Position numbers and translations under genes: made by a program. A stretch of DNA of 34,866 bases, taken from Pseudomonadales bacterium. Lineage in GTDB: Bacteria; Pseudomonadota; Gammaproteobacteria; Pseudomonadales; Azotimanducaceae. The notes under the pieces were generated by a model that was not told the DNA's origin, did no database searches, and saw only the letters and a program-made list of their open reading frames with translations. Where the stretch lies: contig JANQMF010000193.1 in assembly GCA_028280225.1 (NCBI GenBank), positions 1 to 34,866 on the forward strand. The letters are read 5' to 3'. Positions 8,606-16,261 of the stretch are shown here, one piece after another. Position 1 is the stretch's first letter. The number at the start of each line of letters is the position of its first letter.

Positions 8606-9481
8606 ATGAGTGAGCCGGGTCTTAAGGTTACAGGGTTAACCAAAACCTACAAAGGCGGCGTGCAGGCTTTGGCCGGGGTGGACTTGTCGGTTCAACCTGG
8701 CCTGTATGGGCTGCTGGGACCGAACGGGGCAGGCAAGAGCACGTTAATGCGCACCCTGGCCACCCTGCAGCAGCCTGATGGCGGAAGGGTAACGCTGGAC
8801 GGGGTTGATGTTCTGGCAGACCCGGATCATCTGCGACAGCGCCTGGGCTACCTGCCTCAACAGATTGGCAGCTACCCCGGGGTTTCCGGCCGCAGTCTGC
8901 TTGATCGTCTGGCGTGGTTAAAAGGCCGCACCGACAAACAAATACGCAAACAAGAAGTGGATATGCTGCTGGAACGGGTTAATCTCGAAGCGGACGGCCA
9001 CCGTGCGGTGGCTACCTATTCCGGCGGTATGCTGCGGCGTTTTGGCATTGCCATTGCGCTGATTGGTTCACCGCGTTTGCTGATCGTCGACGAGCCCACA
9101 GCGGGACTTGATCCCGCGGAACGTAACCGTTTTCATCGGGTGTTGGCCGAAATCGGCAGCGATGCGGTTGTATTGCTGTCCACCCATATCGTCGAAGATG
9201 TGGAAAATTTATGTACCCGCTTATCCATTCTGAATGATGGGCGGATTGTTGCCGAAGGCACACCGGAAGACCTCAAAGCCAAACTGGATGGCCGCATCTG
9301 GGAGATCGAAGTCCCCCGCCACGAACCGGTGCCGGACGATGCTTTGCACGCCAGCGCAACCCCTCACGGCACCCGGGTCATTCTGGCGGGTGCCCAACAG
9401 GCGGGATACACCGCACGGGAACCCAGACTGGAAGACGTTTATCACTTTGCCCTCAACCCATCCCTGACCGCTGCAGCTTAA
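8606..9481 (+). CDS. ABC transporter ATP-binding protein
   Basis: A 291-residue ATPase subunit with Walker A GPNGAGKST (38-46), signature YSGGM (138-142), Walker B LLIVDEP (158-164) and H-loop His194. The layout is that of ABC-2/CcmA-type ATPases, with an extra C-terminal domain of about 80 residues after LSILNDGRIVAEGTPEDL. The start has AGGAG and lies 18 bp after the TonB receptor stop, and the permease starts 12 bp downstream, so the three form one operon. It should energise the large permease encoded next. The direction of transport is unclear: ABC-2 systems usually export, yet its Fur-linked receptor suggests a role in iron acquisition. Confidence 0.93.
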   Translation: MSEPGLKVTGLTKTYKGGVQALAGVDLSVQPGLYGLLGPNGAGKSTLMRTLATLQQPDGGRVTLDGVDVLADPDHLRQRLGYLPQQIGSYPGVSGRSLLDRLAWLKGRTDKQIRKQEVDMLLERVNLEADGHRAVATYSGGMLRRFGIAIALIGSPRLLIVDEPTAGLDPAERNRFHRVLAEIGSDAVVLLSTHIVEDVENLCTRLSILNDGRIVAEGTPEDLKAKLDGRIWEIEVPRHEPVPDDALHASATPHGTRVILAGAQQAGYTAREPRLEDVYHFALNPSLTAAA

Positions 9482-9493
9482 GCGAGCTTTATC

Positions 9494-12400
9494 ATGAACC
9501 GTTCCCTGACTGCCTATTTTTGTGGTGAATTTCTGCATGAACTGCAGATGGGCCTGAAGAGTTTTGTGGTGCCGCTGGTTGTTTTTGTACTCAGCATCTA
9601 CATGCTGCTGATCTTCCTTAACGCGGACTATATGCGGGCCATGGGTGCGGTGGATATCTATCGCAACAGTGCCCATCTCACGTACTTGATGGCTTCCGGG
9701 CAGTCGCTGTGGCTGTACTTTGCCTGGGCCTGGGTATTCGCCCAGGTCATTGTGCGTGACCAGAATGCGCAACTGCAAGAAGTGGTTCTGGCGGCGCCGG
9801 TGCCCTTGCAACTCACTTTGCTGGCGCGTTTTGCTGGTGCCCTGGTGATTGCCGTGATCATGGGGGCTTCCGTTTATCTTGGTTTTGTCTCGGCACCTAT
9901 TCTGGTTGCCCTGGGGGCGCTGCCGCCGGAGGCGGTGGGGCCTGCGCCCTGGGCTGCATTTGGCTGGTCACTGTTGGTGTTTACCTTGCCCAATGCCTTA
10001 GGCACCGGCGCCATATTTTTATGTGCCGCCATCTGGACCCGCTCCACTGTTGGTCCCTTCAGTGCTGCTGCCGGGGTTGCCCTGGTGTGGATGGTGGCCA
10101 TGATCGTGTTGCGCGGTGGCGAGGTTGATGTGGCGGCCGCCTCGGTGCTGGACCCGTCCGGCTACTCGGAAGCGGAACGCCAGTCCATGTTGTGGACCCC
10201 GGTGGAGAAAAAAAGCGCCATCATCGCCCTGACGGATCTGCTGGTTTATAACCGCCTGATCTGGATGGTGTTGCCACTTGGTTTGCTGAGCTTTGTCCTG
10301 ATCCGGTTGCGGCGTGAACAGCTGGCCATCGTGGGTAAGGCCCGTATTGACGATGATGACAAAAGCACCATAAACACAGTGCGCGAAGGGCGCCCGGCTC
10401 TGCCCCCCATCGGCACTCCTTCCTGGGTGCGGGCGCTTGCCAACGAGGCGGTCTGGAATTTCAAGTTGATTACCTCCGGGTTCGGGGTGCGGCTTGCTTT
10501 GTTTATGTTGCTGCTGTCCGGGGCCCTGGGTGCGTGGGTGAACTTTGTGGGTCACATAGACGGACCCCTGGTGCCTACCCCCCAGGGACTACTGCCCTTT
10601 GTCGCCGAGTTTTTCTACGTGATTGTTGTTTTTATGGTGGTTGGCTTTGTTGGGGGGCTGATGCGCCGCGATGACCGGCTGGGGTATGACGAGTGGGTGG
10701 ATTCCAGCTTCGCCCCCATGGGGGTACGTCTGCTTGCCAAATGTATCACCGCGCTGGCGCTGATTGCCGTTCTGTGTATTGTACCGGCGCTTTCCTCTCT
10801 GGTGGTAACGGCACTTGGTGCGCCCGCTGCGTTGGACCTTGCCTTCCCCTTTATATTTATGTTTCTGACGTTCTTTCCCGCCTTGGCTGAAGTGGGGGTG
10901 ATGGCAATCTTCGCGCACGCTTTGTTCCGGCGCGCGGGCACGGCCTATGTGGCATCGATATTAATTGCCTTTATCGCCATCATTAATCACGAGGTTTCGG
11001 TAATTGAATACCCGCCCGCGCAAATTGCCATGCCCACCCACGCCCATCCATCCCAGTTGGCCGGCTGGGGGCCCTGGCTGCCCATGATATTTTCCATGGC
11101 CGGCTTGAAACTGGCCCTGTTTGCCGCCGGTGTGGGTTTAAGTTGGTTACTCTGGCGCAGGGGCTCTGTATTCACCGTGACTGAGCGCCTTGCGGCTGCC
11201 CGGGAACGGCTGTTTGGATCGGCGGGTGTGGTCACGGTGACCGCCGGGCTGGCGCTGGTGATGTTTGCGAATCTGCTCAACACTCACTTGGTGGAGGCGG
11301 GAGATTTTGAGACCAAGGCGGAAGAGATTGCCACGGACATAGCCTGGGAGCGAACCTGGTGGCAGCGGGCTGCCCCCTTTGCCCTGCGCGGTGGATCGGT
11401 TGAGGTGAAGTTGGTGCCGGAGGAGCGCACCGGTGACATTGTCTGGCAACTGCAGGGTCTGCGCGCCACACACCTGCACGGCACCCTGCCTCATGGCATT
11501 ACCCTTGAACGGGCCAGCATTGCGGAAGTTGCGCAAACGATTGAACAGGACGGGGATCACTTTGTGGTCCAGGTGCCCAATTGCCGGGTTGAGTGTGACC
11601 TGACCCTGCACCTTGCGGTGGAACATCAGGGCTGGCCCGTGGAAACGGCACCCTGGCTGCATGTCAGCGGGGTGTGGTTGCGGGCGGAAAATATACTGCC
11701 CAGACTGGGTCATGACCCCCGGCGTCTGGTGCGCTCGCTGGGTGACCGCAAAGACTATGGGCTGCCGCAAGAGCTGCCGTCTATGCCGGTTCCGGATGCG
11801 CTGGCGCCAATCCGCGGCGTGGCACCCGCCGGGGAATGGCGCTGGCAAATCGATGCCCCGGCGGGGACTACGGTGGGAGCCCGGGGCGCCGCGCAAGGTG
11901 TATTGGACTTTGCCTTTGTATGGTTGCCGCAAAGTTTGGAATTAGATACCGCGGCAGATGTGGCATTTGTGGCGAGTCAATCGCGGCACCAACAAATCCC
12001 TCTATTCGCGGAAGAAGTGCAAGCATTCAGCGCCTGCGTTGCCGAAGAGTTGGGCCAACAGCCCGACGTACAGACGGTGATTCAGTCGCCGCGGGACCTG
12101 GGTGATATGGCCCTGCATGGCGCGATGTTATGGGCGCCGGAAGACGCCGTTTGGGAATCCGACGGCAGCGGCTCCGGCGGCTGGCAGCGGCAATTTAATC
12201 TGGCCCAAGCGCTCGCCCGCCAGGTTGTGCTGGGTCAGCATGATTTGCGGGCGGAGCATGGTGCCCAGTGGTTGCTGGAGGGTGTGTCCGGTTGGACCGC
12301 GCTGCGTTGTGTGGAACGCCGCAGTGGATTTGAGGCCGGCATGGCATTGCGCAAACTACACGCGGAACAGTTGATCGAAACCTTTGCCGAGTCCGATGAA

Positions 12401-12844
12401 CCCATCACTACAACCGCAGAGGCTTATTCCCCATGGCTGTCACAGTATGCCACCCTGGCGCTGGATAACTGGGGGGCGGCGGACGGTTTGCGCAAGCCTC
12501 AGGCCATTGCCGGCGTCCTGCAAAATGCATCGCGCGAATCTCTTGTCGACGCGCTGGAAAAAACCTTGGGAAGCCAGGAAGTGGTTGCGTTAATGGATGC
12601 ACCCAAGGCAGGTGATGTGACAGTGATGCGATCCGGGGCGGGCCTTGAGATTGTCGCCAGCCGCTGGCTGTGGGCGGTAAGCGGTTGGCAGGTGATGGAT
12701 GCACCCGCACGCCTGCTGTTGCGGGAGCCAGGCACGGACCAGGGTAACTGGGTTGATATGGACCAACCGGACACCACCAAAAGCGGCCTGTTGATTGATG
12801 CAACCGCGTTGTTCGAGCGCACGCTTGAAGACAACAATCTGTAA
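9494..12844 (+). CDS. ABC permease fused to a degenerate M1-peptidase-like domain
   Basis: An unusually large permease of 1116 residues. Residues 1 to about 590 hold two sets of ABC-2-type transmembrane helices, separated by a hydrophilic stretch at about 280-320. Residues from about 610 onward are soluble and probably periplasmic; they resemble the M1 aminopeptidase region known in 'ABC permease/M1 family aminopeptidase' proteins. The zinc site is lost. Where active M1 enzymes have HELAHQWW, this protein has QALARQVV (Gln905, Ala906, Arg909), while WLLEG with Glu929 is still recognisable at nearly the expected spacing. The domain is therefore probably a non-catalytic binding domain. The gene pairs with the ATPase at 8606-9481 and is co-transcribed with the TonB receptor. 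Transport of a siderophore or peptide-like ligand is inference. Confidence 0.88.
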   Translation: MNRSLTAYFCGEFLHELQMGLKSFVVPLVVFVLSIYMLLIFLNADYMRAMGAVDIYRNSAHLTYLMASGQSLWLYFAWAWVFAQVIVRDQNAQLQEVVLAAPVPLQLTLLARFAGALVIAVIMGASVYLGFVSAPILVALGALPPEAVGPAPWAAFGWSLLVFTLPNALGTGAIFLCAAIWTRSTVGPFSAAAGVALVWMVAMIVLRGGEVDVAAASVLDPSGYSEAERQSMLWTPVEKKSAIIALTDLLVYNRLIWMVLPLGLLSFVLIRLRREQLAIVGKARIDDDDKSTINTVREGRPALPPIGTPSWVRALANEAVWNFKLITSGFGVRLALFMLLLSGALGAWVNFVGHIDGPLVPTPQGLLPFVAEFFYVIVVFMVVGFVGGLMRRDDRLGYDEWVDSSFAPMGVRLLAKCITALALIAVLCIVPALSSLVVTALGAPAALDLAFPFIFMFLTFFPALAEVGVMAIFAHALFRRAGTAYVASILIAFIAIINHEVSVIEYPPAQIAMPTHAHPSQLAGWGPWLPMIFSMAGLKLALFAAGVGLSWLLWRRGSVFTVTERLAAARERLFGSAGVVTVTAGLALVMFANLLNTHLVEAGDFETKAEEIATDIAWERTWWQRAAPFALRGGSVEVKLVPEERTGDIVWQLQGLRATHLHGTLPHGITLERASIAEVAQTIEQDGDHFVVQVPNCRVECDLTLHLAVEHQGWPVETAPWLHVSGVWLRAENILPRLGHDPRRLVRSLGDRKDYGLPQELPSMPVPDALAPIRGVAPAGEWRWQIDAPAGTTVGARGAAQGVLDFAFVWLPQSLELDTAADVAFVASQSRHQQIPLFAEEVQAFSACVAEELGQQPDVQTVIQSPRDLGDMALHGAMLWAPEDAVWESDGSGSGGWQRQFNLAQALARQVVLGQHDLRAEHGAQWLLEGVSGWTALRCVERRSGFEAGMALRKLHAEQLIETFAESDEPITTTAEAYSPWLSQYATLALDNWGAADGLRKPQAIAGVLQNASRESLVDALEKTLGSQEVVALMDAPKAGDVTVMRSGAGLEIVASRWLWAVSGWQVMDAPARLLLREPGTDQGNWVDMDQPDTTKSGLLIDATALFERTLEDNNL

Positions 12845-13174
12845 GCCGCCAATCCTCGCTGTGACCGAATTTTTGAGGAACAGTTTATGCCCCGCATGAA
12901 TAAGTGGTTAGATGACCGCATGGAATAAGGTTTTTGCGAATCAGTTTCATCCGGTTACGGTAACCCGGACCGATTATCATAAGACGTGTTGTTATGGTAG
13001 CAGTCAACATTGCCGGGACTTCTAAACCTCTGGCCAGGTACCGGTTACGCGGTTGATCAACATGCCAGGGGGCTGCATGTCCATAGAAAGGTATGCGGGG
13101 TCACCTCACCATCGAGCGGACACTGCGCAGATAAGGCGGTAATATACAGCCACCGCACTCCGGGAGATGATGTA
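12845..13174. other. 330-bp intergenic region with a 13-codon mini-ORF
   Basis: No normal-size gene is supported here. A mini-ORF at 12887-12928 (MPRMNKWLDDRME, then TAA) is preceded by GAGGAA at a suitable distance, so it could be translated, but nothing shows function. An imperfect GGTTAC/GTAACC hairpin at about 12953-12966 has no T-run and is not a convincing terminator. The promoter for the gene at 13175 should lie in this stretch, but I cannot place it. Confidence 0.4.
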
Positions 13175-13570
13175 ATGATTCAAGGCGGATGTTTTTGCGG
13201 ATCGCTGCGTTATGAGATCAACGGTACACTTTGTAAGGCGCGTTCCTGCCATTGTTCCCAATGCCGCAAGGCCTTTAGCGGCGCCGGATCAGCCTATGCC
13301 GAAATCTCACCTGATGCCGTCTTCCACTGGGTGTCCCCCACCGGCAGCCTGAAAACCTATACCTCCGCAGCCGGATGGGGGCTTGGCTTTTGCACTGACT
13401 GCGGCACCTCCTTGTGTGGGGTGTTCCAGGATCAAGTGCATGGCGTCACCCTGGGGAGTGTTGATGGTGATCCCGGTGTGCAAATTGAACAGCATATCTT
13501 TGTTGGCTCTAAAGCCCCCTGGGATCACATTGGGGGAGACGCGCCACAGTTCGATGAATATGCACCCTAG
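13175..13570 (+). CDS. GFA/CENP-V family zinc protein
   Basis: From the ATG at 13175 (GGGAG about 9 nt upstream) the protein has 131 residues. It carries the zinc-binding cysteines of the glutathione-dependent formaldehyde-activating (GFA/CENP-V) fold: C6-x-C8, C25-x-C27-x2-C30 and C73-x2-C76, with the typical opening GGCFCGSLRYEI. The family is named for a glutathione-formaldehyde adduct role that has been questioned for many members, so the substrate is unknown. Longer in-frame readings start at non-ATG codons and lack a Shine-Dalgarno. The VOC gene 43 bp downstream on the same strand may be co-transcribed, and glutathione/aldehyde chemistry would suit that pairing. Confidence 0.9.
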   Translation: MIQGGCFCGSLRYEINGTLCKARSCHCSQCRKAFSGAGSAYAEISPDAVFHWVSPTGSLKTYTSAAGWGLGFCTDCGTSLCGVFQDQVHGVTLGSVDGDPGVQIEQHIFVGSKAPWDHIGGDAPQFDEYAP

Positions 13571-13613
13571 AAATTGTCGCGAGGACAGTGCTTAAAGTTG
13601 CCCGGGCGATGCC

Positions 13614-13985
13614 ATGATGCAAAATCCAGTTTCATATTTCGAAATACCCGTGGCGGATATGGACCGAGCGATTGACTTTTATCAGGCTGTGTTTGCGGTG
13701 TCCCTTACGCGGACCGAGATAGATGGTCATGATATGGCGCTGTTTCCGTTTGATGAAAACGCTCAGGGTATTTCGGGTGCCCTTGCAACCGGTGAAAGCT
13801 ATGTGCCCTCGAGTTCCGGACCCCGCATTTACTTCTTTGTCGAGAACATTGAGGCAACCTTGGATCAGGTCATCACCAAGGGTGGCGAGGTGGCCTATCC
13901 CAAAACATCCGTTGGGGATTTTTGGGTGGCGGAATTTGTGGACAGTGAAGGTAATCAGATTGCCCTGTCATCCGCTAACCCGTAA
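13614..13985 (+). CDS. VOC-family (glyoxalase/bleomycin-resistance fold) protein
   Basis: A 123-residue protein with the paired beta-alpha-beta-beta-beta motif of the VOC superfamily. The first half has YFEIPVADMDRAIDFYQAVF (about 8-27) and the second has RIYFFVENIEATLDQVITKGG and FVDSEGNQIAL near the C-terminus. Usual metal ligands (paired His/Glu) are not evident: the start of strand one has Glu10 but no His, and the C-terminal position where Glu is expected is occupied by Gln or Ala. It is therefore probably one of the non-catalytic or binding-type VOC proteins found widely in bacteria. Two adjacent ATGs at 13614 and 13617 cannot be distinguished. It converges on the selenoprotein gene with a 17-bp gap. 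Confidence 0.88.
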   Translation: MMQNPVSYFEIPVADMDRAIDFYQAVFAVSLTRTEIDGHDMALFPFDENAQGISGALATGESYVPSSSGPRIYFFVENIEATLDQVITKGGEVAYPKTSVGDFWVAEFVDSEGNQIALSSANP

Positions 13986-14002
13986 ACGTATTGATTTAAC
14001 CG

Positions 14003-15223
14003 CTACTGTTCGCGGCTGGTTCGCTGTTGTGCCTGCCCCTGCATACGCCGGGTGTTGAGGATCGAGCGTATGGCACCAAGGGGGTGTCTGCGGAACTGGC
14101 GCAACACCAGGCGCCGCAGATGCGGTTCGCTGTCCATATCCGAGCGGCGTTGGCCGGTATCCCCGTGGAAGCGTAGCCTGGGCATGTCGACCGGCTCGAG
14201 GAAAACCTCCAGGTCCAGTATTTCTGTTTTCGGCTCAAGCAGCACAGCCCCGTCGCTGGCTACTACGCGGACCTCCACCCGGATCGTAATCGAGTCATTC
14301 TCGATGGGTCTGCACTCGGAGATCAGCGCAGCCTGTGCGTAGACGGGAATGACCAGGTCTGTATTCCCCTGGAAGACGGCCACGTTTTCCCCGGCGATGA
14401 TTGTGTCCACAGTGGCTGGTGCGGCGGCATCCGCAATGACCAGTCCGGGTGGTCCGGTTACCGCAACAGAAGTGCCCGGGCCATGGGGACCTGCCCCGGC
14501 AATGATCTGGATACCTTCGCGTGGTTCGATGCGGACCACAATCTGCCGTTCAATACCCTGGCGCAAGGTGCCGCGCCCGCCGTGGAAGTACACGTTAATA
14601 CGCAGGTTGTTGTCCCCGGCTGTGGCGCTGGGCGCGGAAGGGTCAATGGAGATCTCGCCGCGGATACTGTCGATCAGGTGCTCCGGGCTTGAGCGGATCT
14701 TGTAGCTGTTGTGAACGAAGCTGCGGACCAGGTTTCCATCGTTGTCCGTAACAAAGATAGCCGGAAAGGGAACGCCGTAAGCGGGAATGTCGCCGGGTGG
14801 CACCTCGGTGTTCAGCACATGAAAGCGCTTGATCACCTGAGACTTCACGTCGGCGAGCATTGGATATTCAATGTGATAGGTGTCCGAAAAGTTCTTGAGG
14901 GCGCCGACATCGTCATAGGAAATGGCGTAGAGCTTAACCCCCGCTTCGGTAAAGCGGCGATGGGCATCGCGCAGCTCAACGAGCTGCGTAAAGCACGCCG
15001 GTCACCAGACGGCGGATCGGTAAAAGACAATAACCGCGGGTGATGAGCCTCGATCGGTATGGAAGTCGACGAGGTTGCCGTACTGATCCGGCAGGGAAAA
15101 GTCAGGCAGACGCGTGCCGATATCGGGGCCGATGCGCATGCCGCTGGGCAGGTTGGCACGCACAGGCAGGCCCACCGCCGCCGGCGCTTCAAATCCCAGT
15201 TCATCAATTTCGGTTACGCTCAT
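14003..15223 (-). CDS. Redoxin (AhpC/TSA-like) selenoprotein with in-frame TGA (Sec74) and C-terminal extension
   Basis: Conventional ORF calling gives two fragments, 15223-15002 and 14860-14003, which share one reading frame separated by a single TGA at 15002-15004. Read through as selenocysteine, they give a 406-residue protein. Residues about 30-195 are a thioredoxin-fold redoxin: TRLPDFSLPDQYGNLVDF, AVIVFYRSAVW, then U74-P-A-C77, QLVELRDAH, AISYDD and GVPFPAIFVTDNDG. The UGA falls exactly where the resolving/peroxidatic Cys of WCPxC redoxins lies. A hairpin fitting a bacterial SECIS element follows. The second fragment could not be a separate gene, because its first ATG lies inside the redoxin fold. 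Residues about 196-406 form a further region rich in beta-strand pattern that I cannot identify; DsbD N-terminal-like is one weak possibility. GAGGA precedes the ATG. It follows the SDR gene by 42 bp, probably in one operon. Nonsense mutation is the alternative. Confidence 0.85.
14970..15004 (-). promoter_or_regulatory. Candidate bacterial SECIS element with its UGA
   Basis: On the coding (minus) strand the TGA is followed by 13 nt, then CGCAGCTC-GTT-GAGCTGCG: a perfect 8-bp stem with a 3-nt loop whose first base is G, starting 22 nt after the UGA. Bacterial SECIS models, as I recall them, need an apical loop of about 3-14 nt with G at the first or second position, placed about 16-37 nt after the UGA. 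This element meets each requirement. The hairpin lies wholly within coding sequence (QLVELR), as bacterial SECIS elements do. Confidence 0.75.
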
Positions 15224-15265
15224 TCAGGTCCTCGTTTGATCTGTCCTCGATTTTCTTCCAGTGCC

Positions 15266-16063
15266 TCAGAATAGCGAATAGTGCTGGCCACCGTCGATGA
15301 CGATGTTCTGGCCGACGATGAAGCGCGACAGCGGGCTGCACAACAGGGCCGCCATGGGCGCCAGGTCGTCAGCCTGGGCCACAAAACCGGCGGGGATTTT
15401 GTTGTTGGCCAGGAAATGTTCGCGCACCACCTCGGGTTTGGGCTCCAGGCCAAAAGCTTCAGCGTAGGTGCCCATGATCTCGCTGGCGCCTTCGGTGGCG
15501 AACATGCCGGGTAACAGATTGTTAATGGTGATACCGTACTGTGCCACCTCGCGGGAGACCCCGGCGGTGTAGTTGATGAGTGCCGAGCGCGCCGGCCCGG
15601 ACATCAGGCGCCAGATCATCGGATTTTTGGCCGAGAACGTAGCGATGTTGACGATCCGGCCCCAGCCCCGGGTCTTCATCCCCGGAATATAGTTGCGCAT
15701 GATCTCGATGGGGCCGATGAGGGCCGTTTCGATGGATTCGCGCCATTGCTCAGGGGTCAGTTTCAGGAAATCACCGTTGGGATTTGGCGGCTTGATGGTG
15801 ATGGCCAATATGTCCGGGTCCGGGCACGCCTCAAAAAGCGCCTGGCGTCCATCTTCCTTGGAAGAGTCTGCCACAATTGGGGTGACCGTCACCCCGTACT
15901 TCTGCGACATCTCGTCCGCTGCTTGCACCAGCCGTTCCTCGCGCCGGGCGGAGATAAAAAGTTCCGCGCCCGCTTCCGCCAGCCGTTCTGCCGTTGCCCG
16001 ACCCATACCGGCGCTGCCACCGGCCATCAGTGCCTTTTTGCCTTTGATCTGCAGGTCCATCAT
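15266..16063 (-). CDS. Divergent short-chain dehydrogenase/reductase (SDR) lacking YxxxK
   Basis: A 265-residue protein from the ATG at 16063 (GGAG 5-8 nt upstream; a second ATG follows directly). The Rossmann start reads KKALMAGGSAGMGRATAERLAEAGA, a variant of TGxxxGxG. The NNAG motif is replaced by AITIKPPNP, and where the catalytic YxxxK should be the protein has SGPAR in LMSGPARSALINYTAGVSREVA. From memory, a set of FabG-like SDRs has NxxxR-like replacements at this place, so this could be a divergent but functional subfamily; a classical NAD(P)H-dependent carbonyl reduction cannot be assumed. It precedes the selenoprotein gene by 42 bp on the same strand. The AraC regulator lies upstream on the same strand and could control this pair. 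Confidence 0.88.
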   Translation of the reverse strand: MMDLQIKGKKALMAGGSAGMGRATAERLAEAGAELFISARREERLVQAADEMSQKYGVTVTPIVADSSKEDGRQALFEACPDPDILAITIKPPNPNGDFLKLTPEQWRESIETALIGPIEIMRNYIPGMKTRGWGRIVNIATFSAKNPMIWRLMSGPARSALINYTAGVSREVAQYGITINNLLPGMFATEGASEIMGTYAEAFGLEPKPEVVREHFLANNKIPAGFVAQADDLAPMAALLCSPLSRFIVGQNIVIDGGQHYSLF

Positions 16064-16229
16064 TTGCTCCGTGTGCCGCCGCAAGTTTGCACTCGCGGCG
16101 GGTTTGTTGTGGGTTTGTCATGGGTGTCAGTCCACATGGGGACACCGGGGTACAAAGATAGCGGGGTGGTGTTCGGGCAAGAAGTGGCGAACCGGCCAAA
16201 GACTATGCAGATGTGGCCAACTTTGCAGC

Positions 16230-16261
16230 GGGATCACTTTGCTACGGGATCACTTTGCTAT
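16230..16261. repeat. 16-bp tandem duplication at the AraC 3' end
   Basis: GGGATCACTTTGCTA is present twice in tandem with a 16-bp period (16230-16245 and 16246-16261, last base differing). The second copy contains the TAG stop of the AraC gene (16258-16260), so the duplication extends just beyond the gene. A weaker third trace (CCAACTTTGCAGC) lies before it. Confidence 0.85.

Noticed and set aside
12951-12970. GGTTAC/GTAACC inverted repeat as terminator
   Set aside because: The stem is short and no T-run follows.
14003-15223. Reading the redoxin as a pseudogene or as two separate genes
   Set aside because: The single interruption is UGA at the redox-active position, a SECIS-like stem follows, the frame resumes without error and the downstream fragment starts inside the redoxin fold. 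A nonsense mutation is not fully excluded.
16085-16229. Possible gene between AraC and SDR
   Set aside because: No start, Shine-Dalgarno or domain; the apparent rightward ORFs are antisense shadows of the SDR gene.
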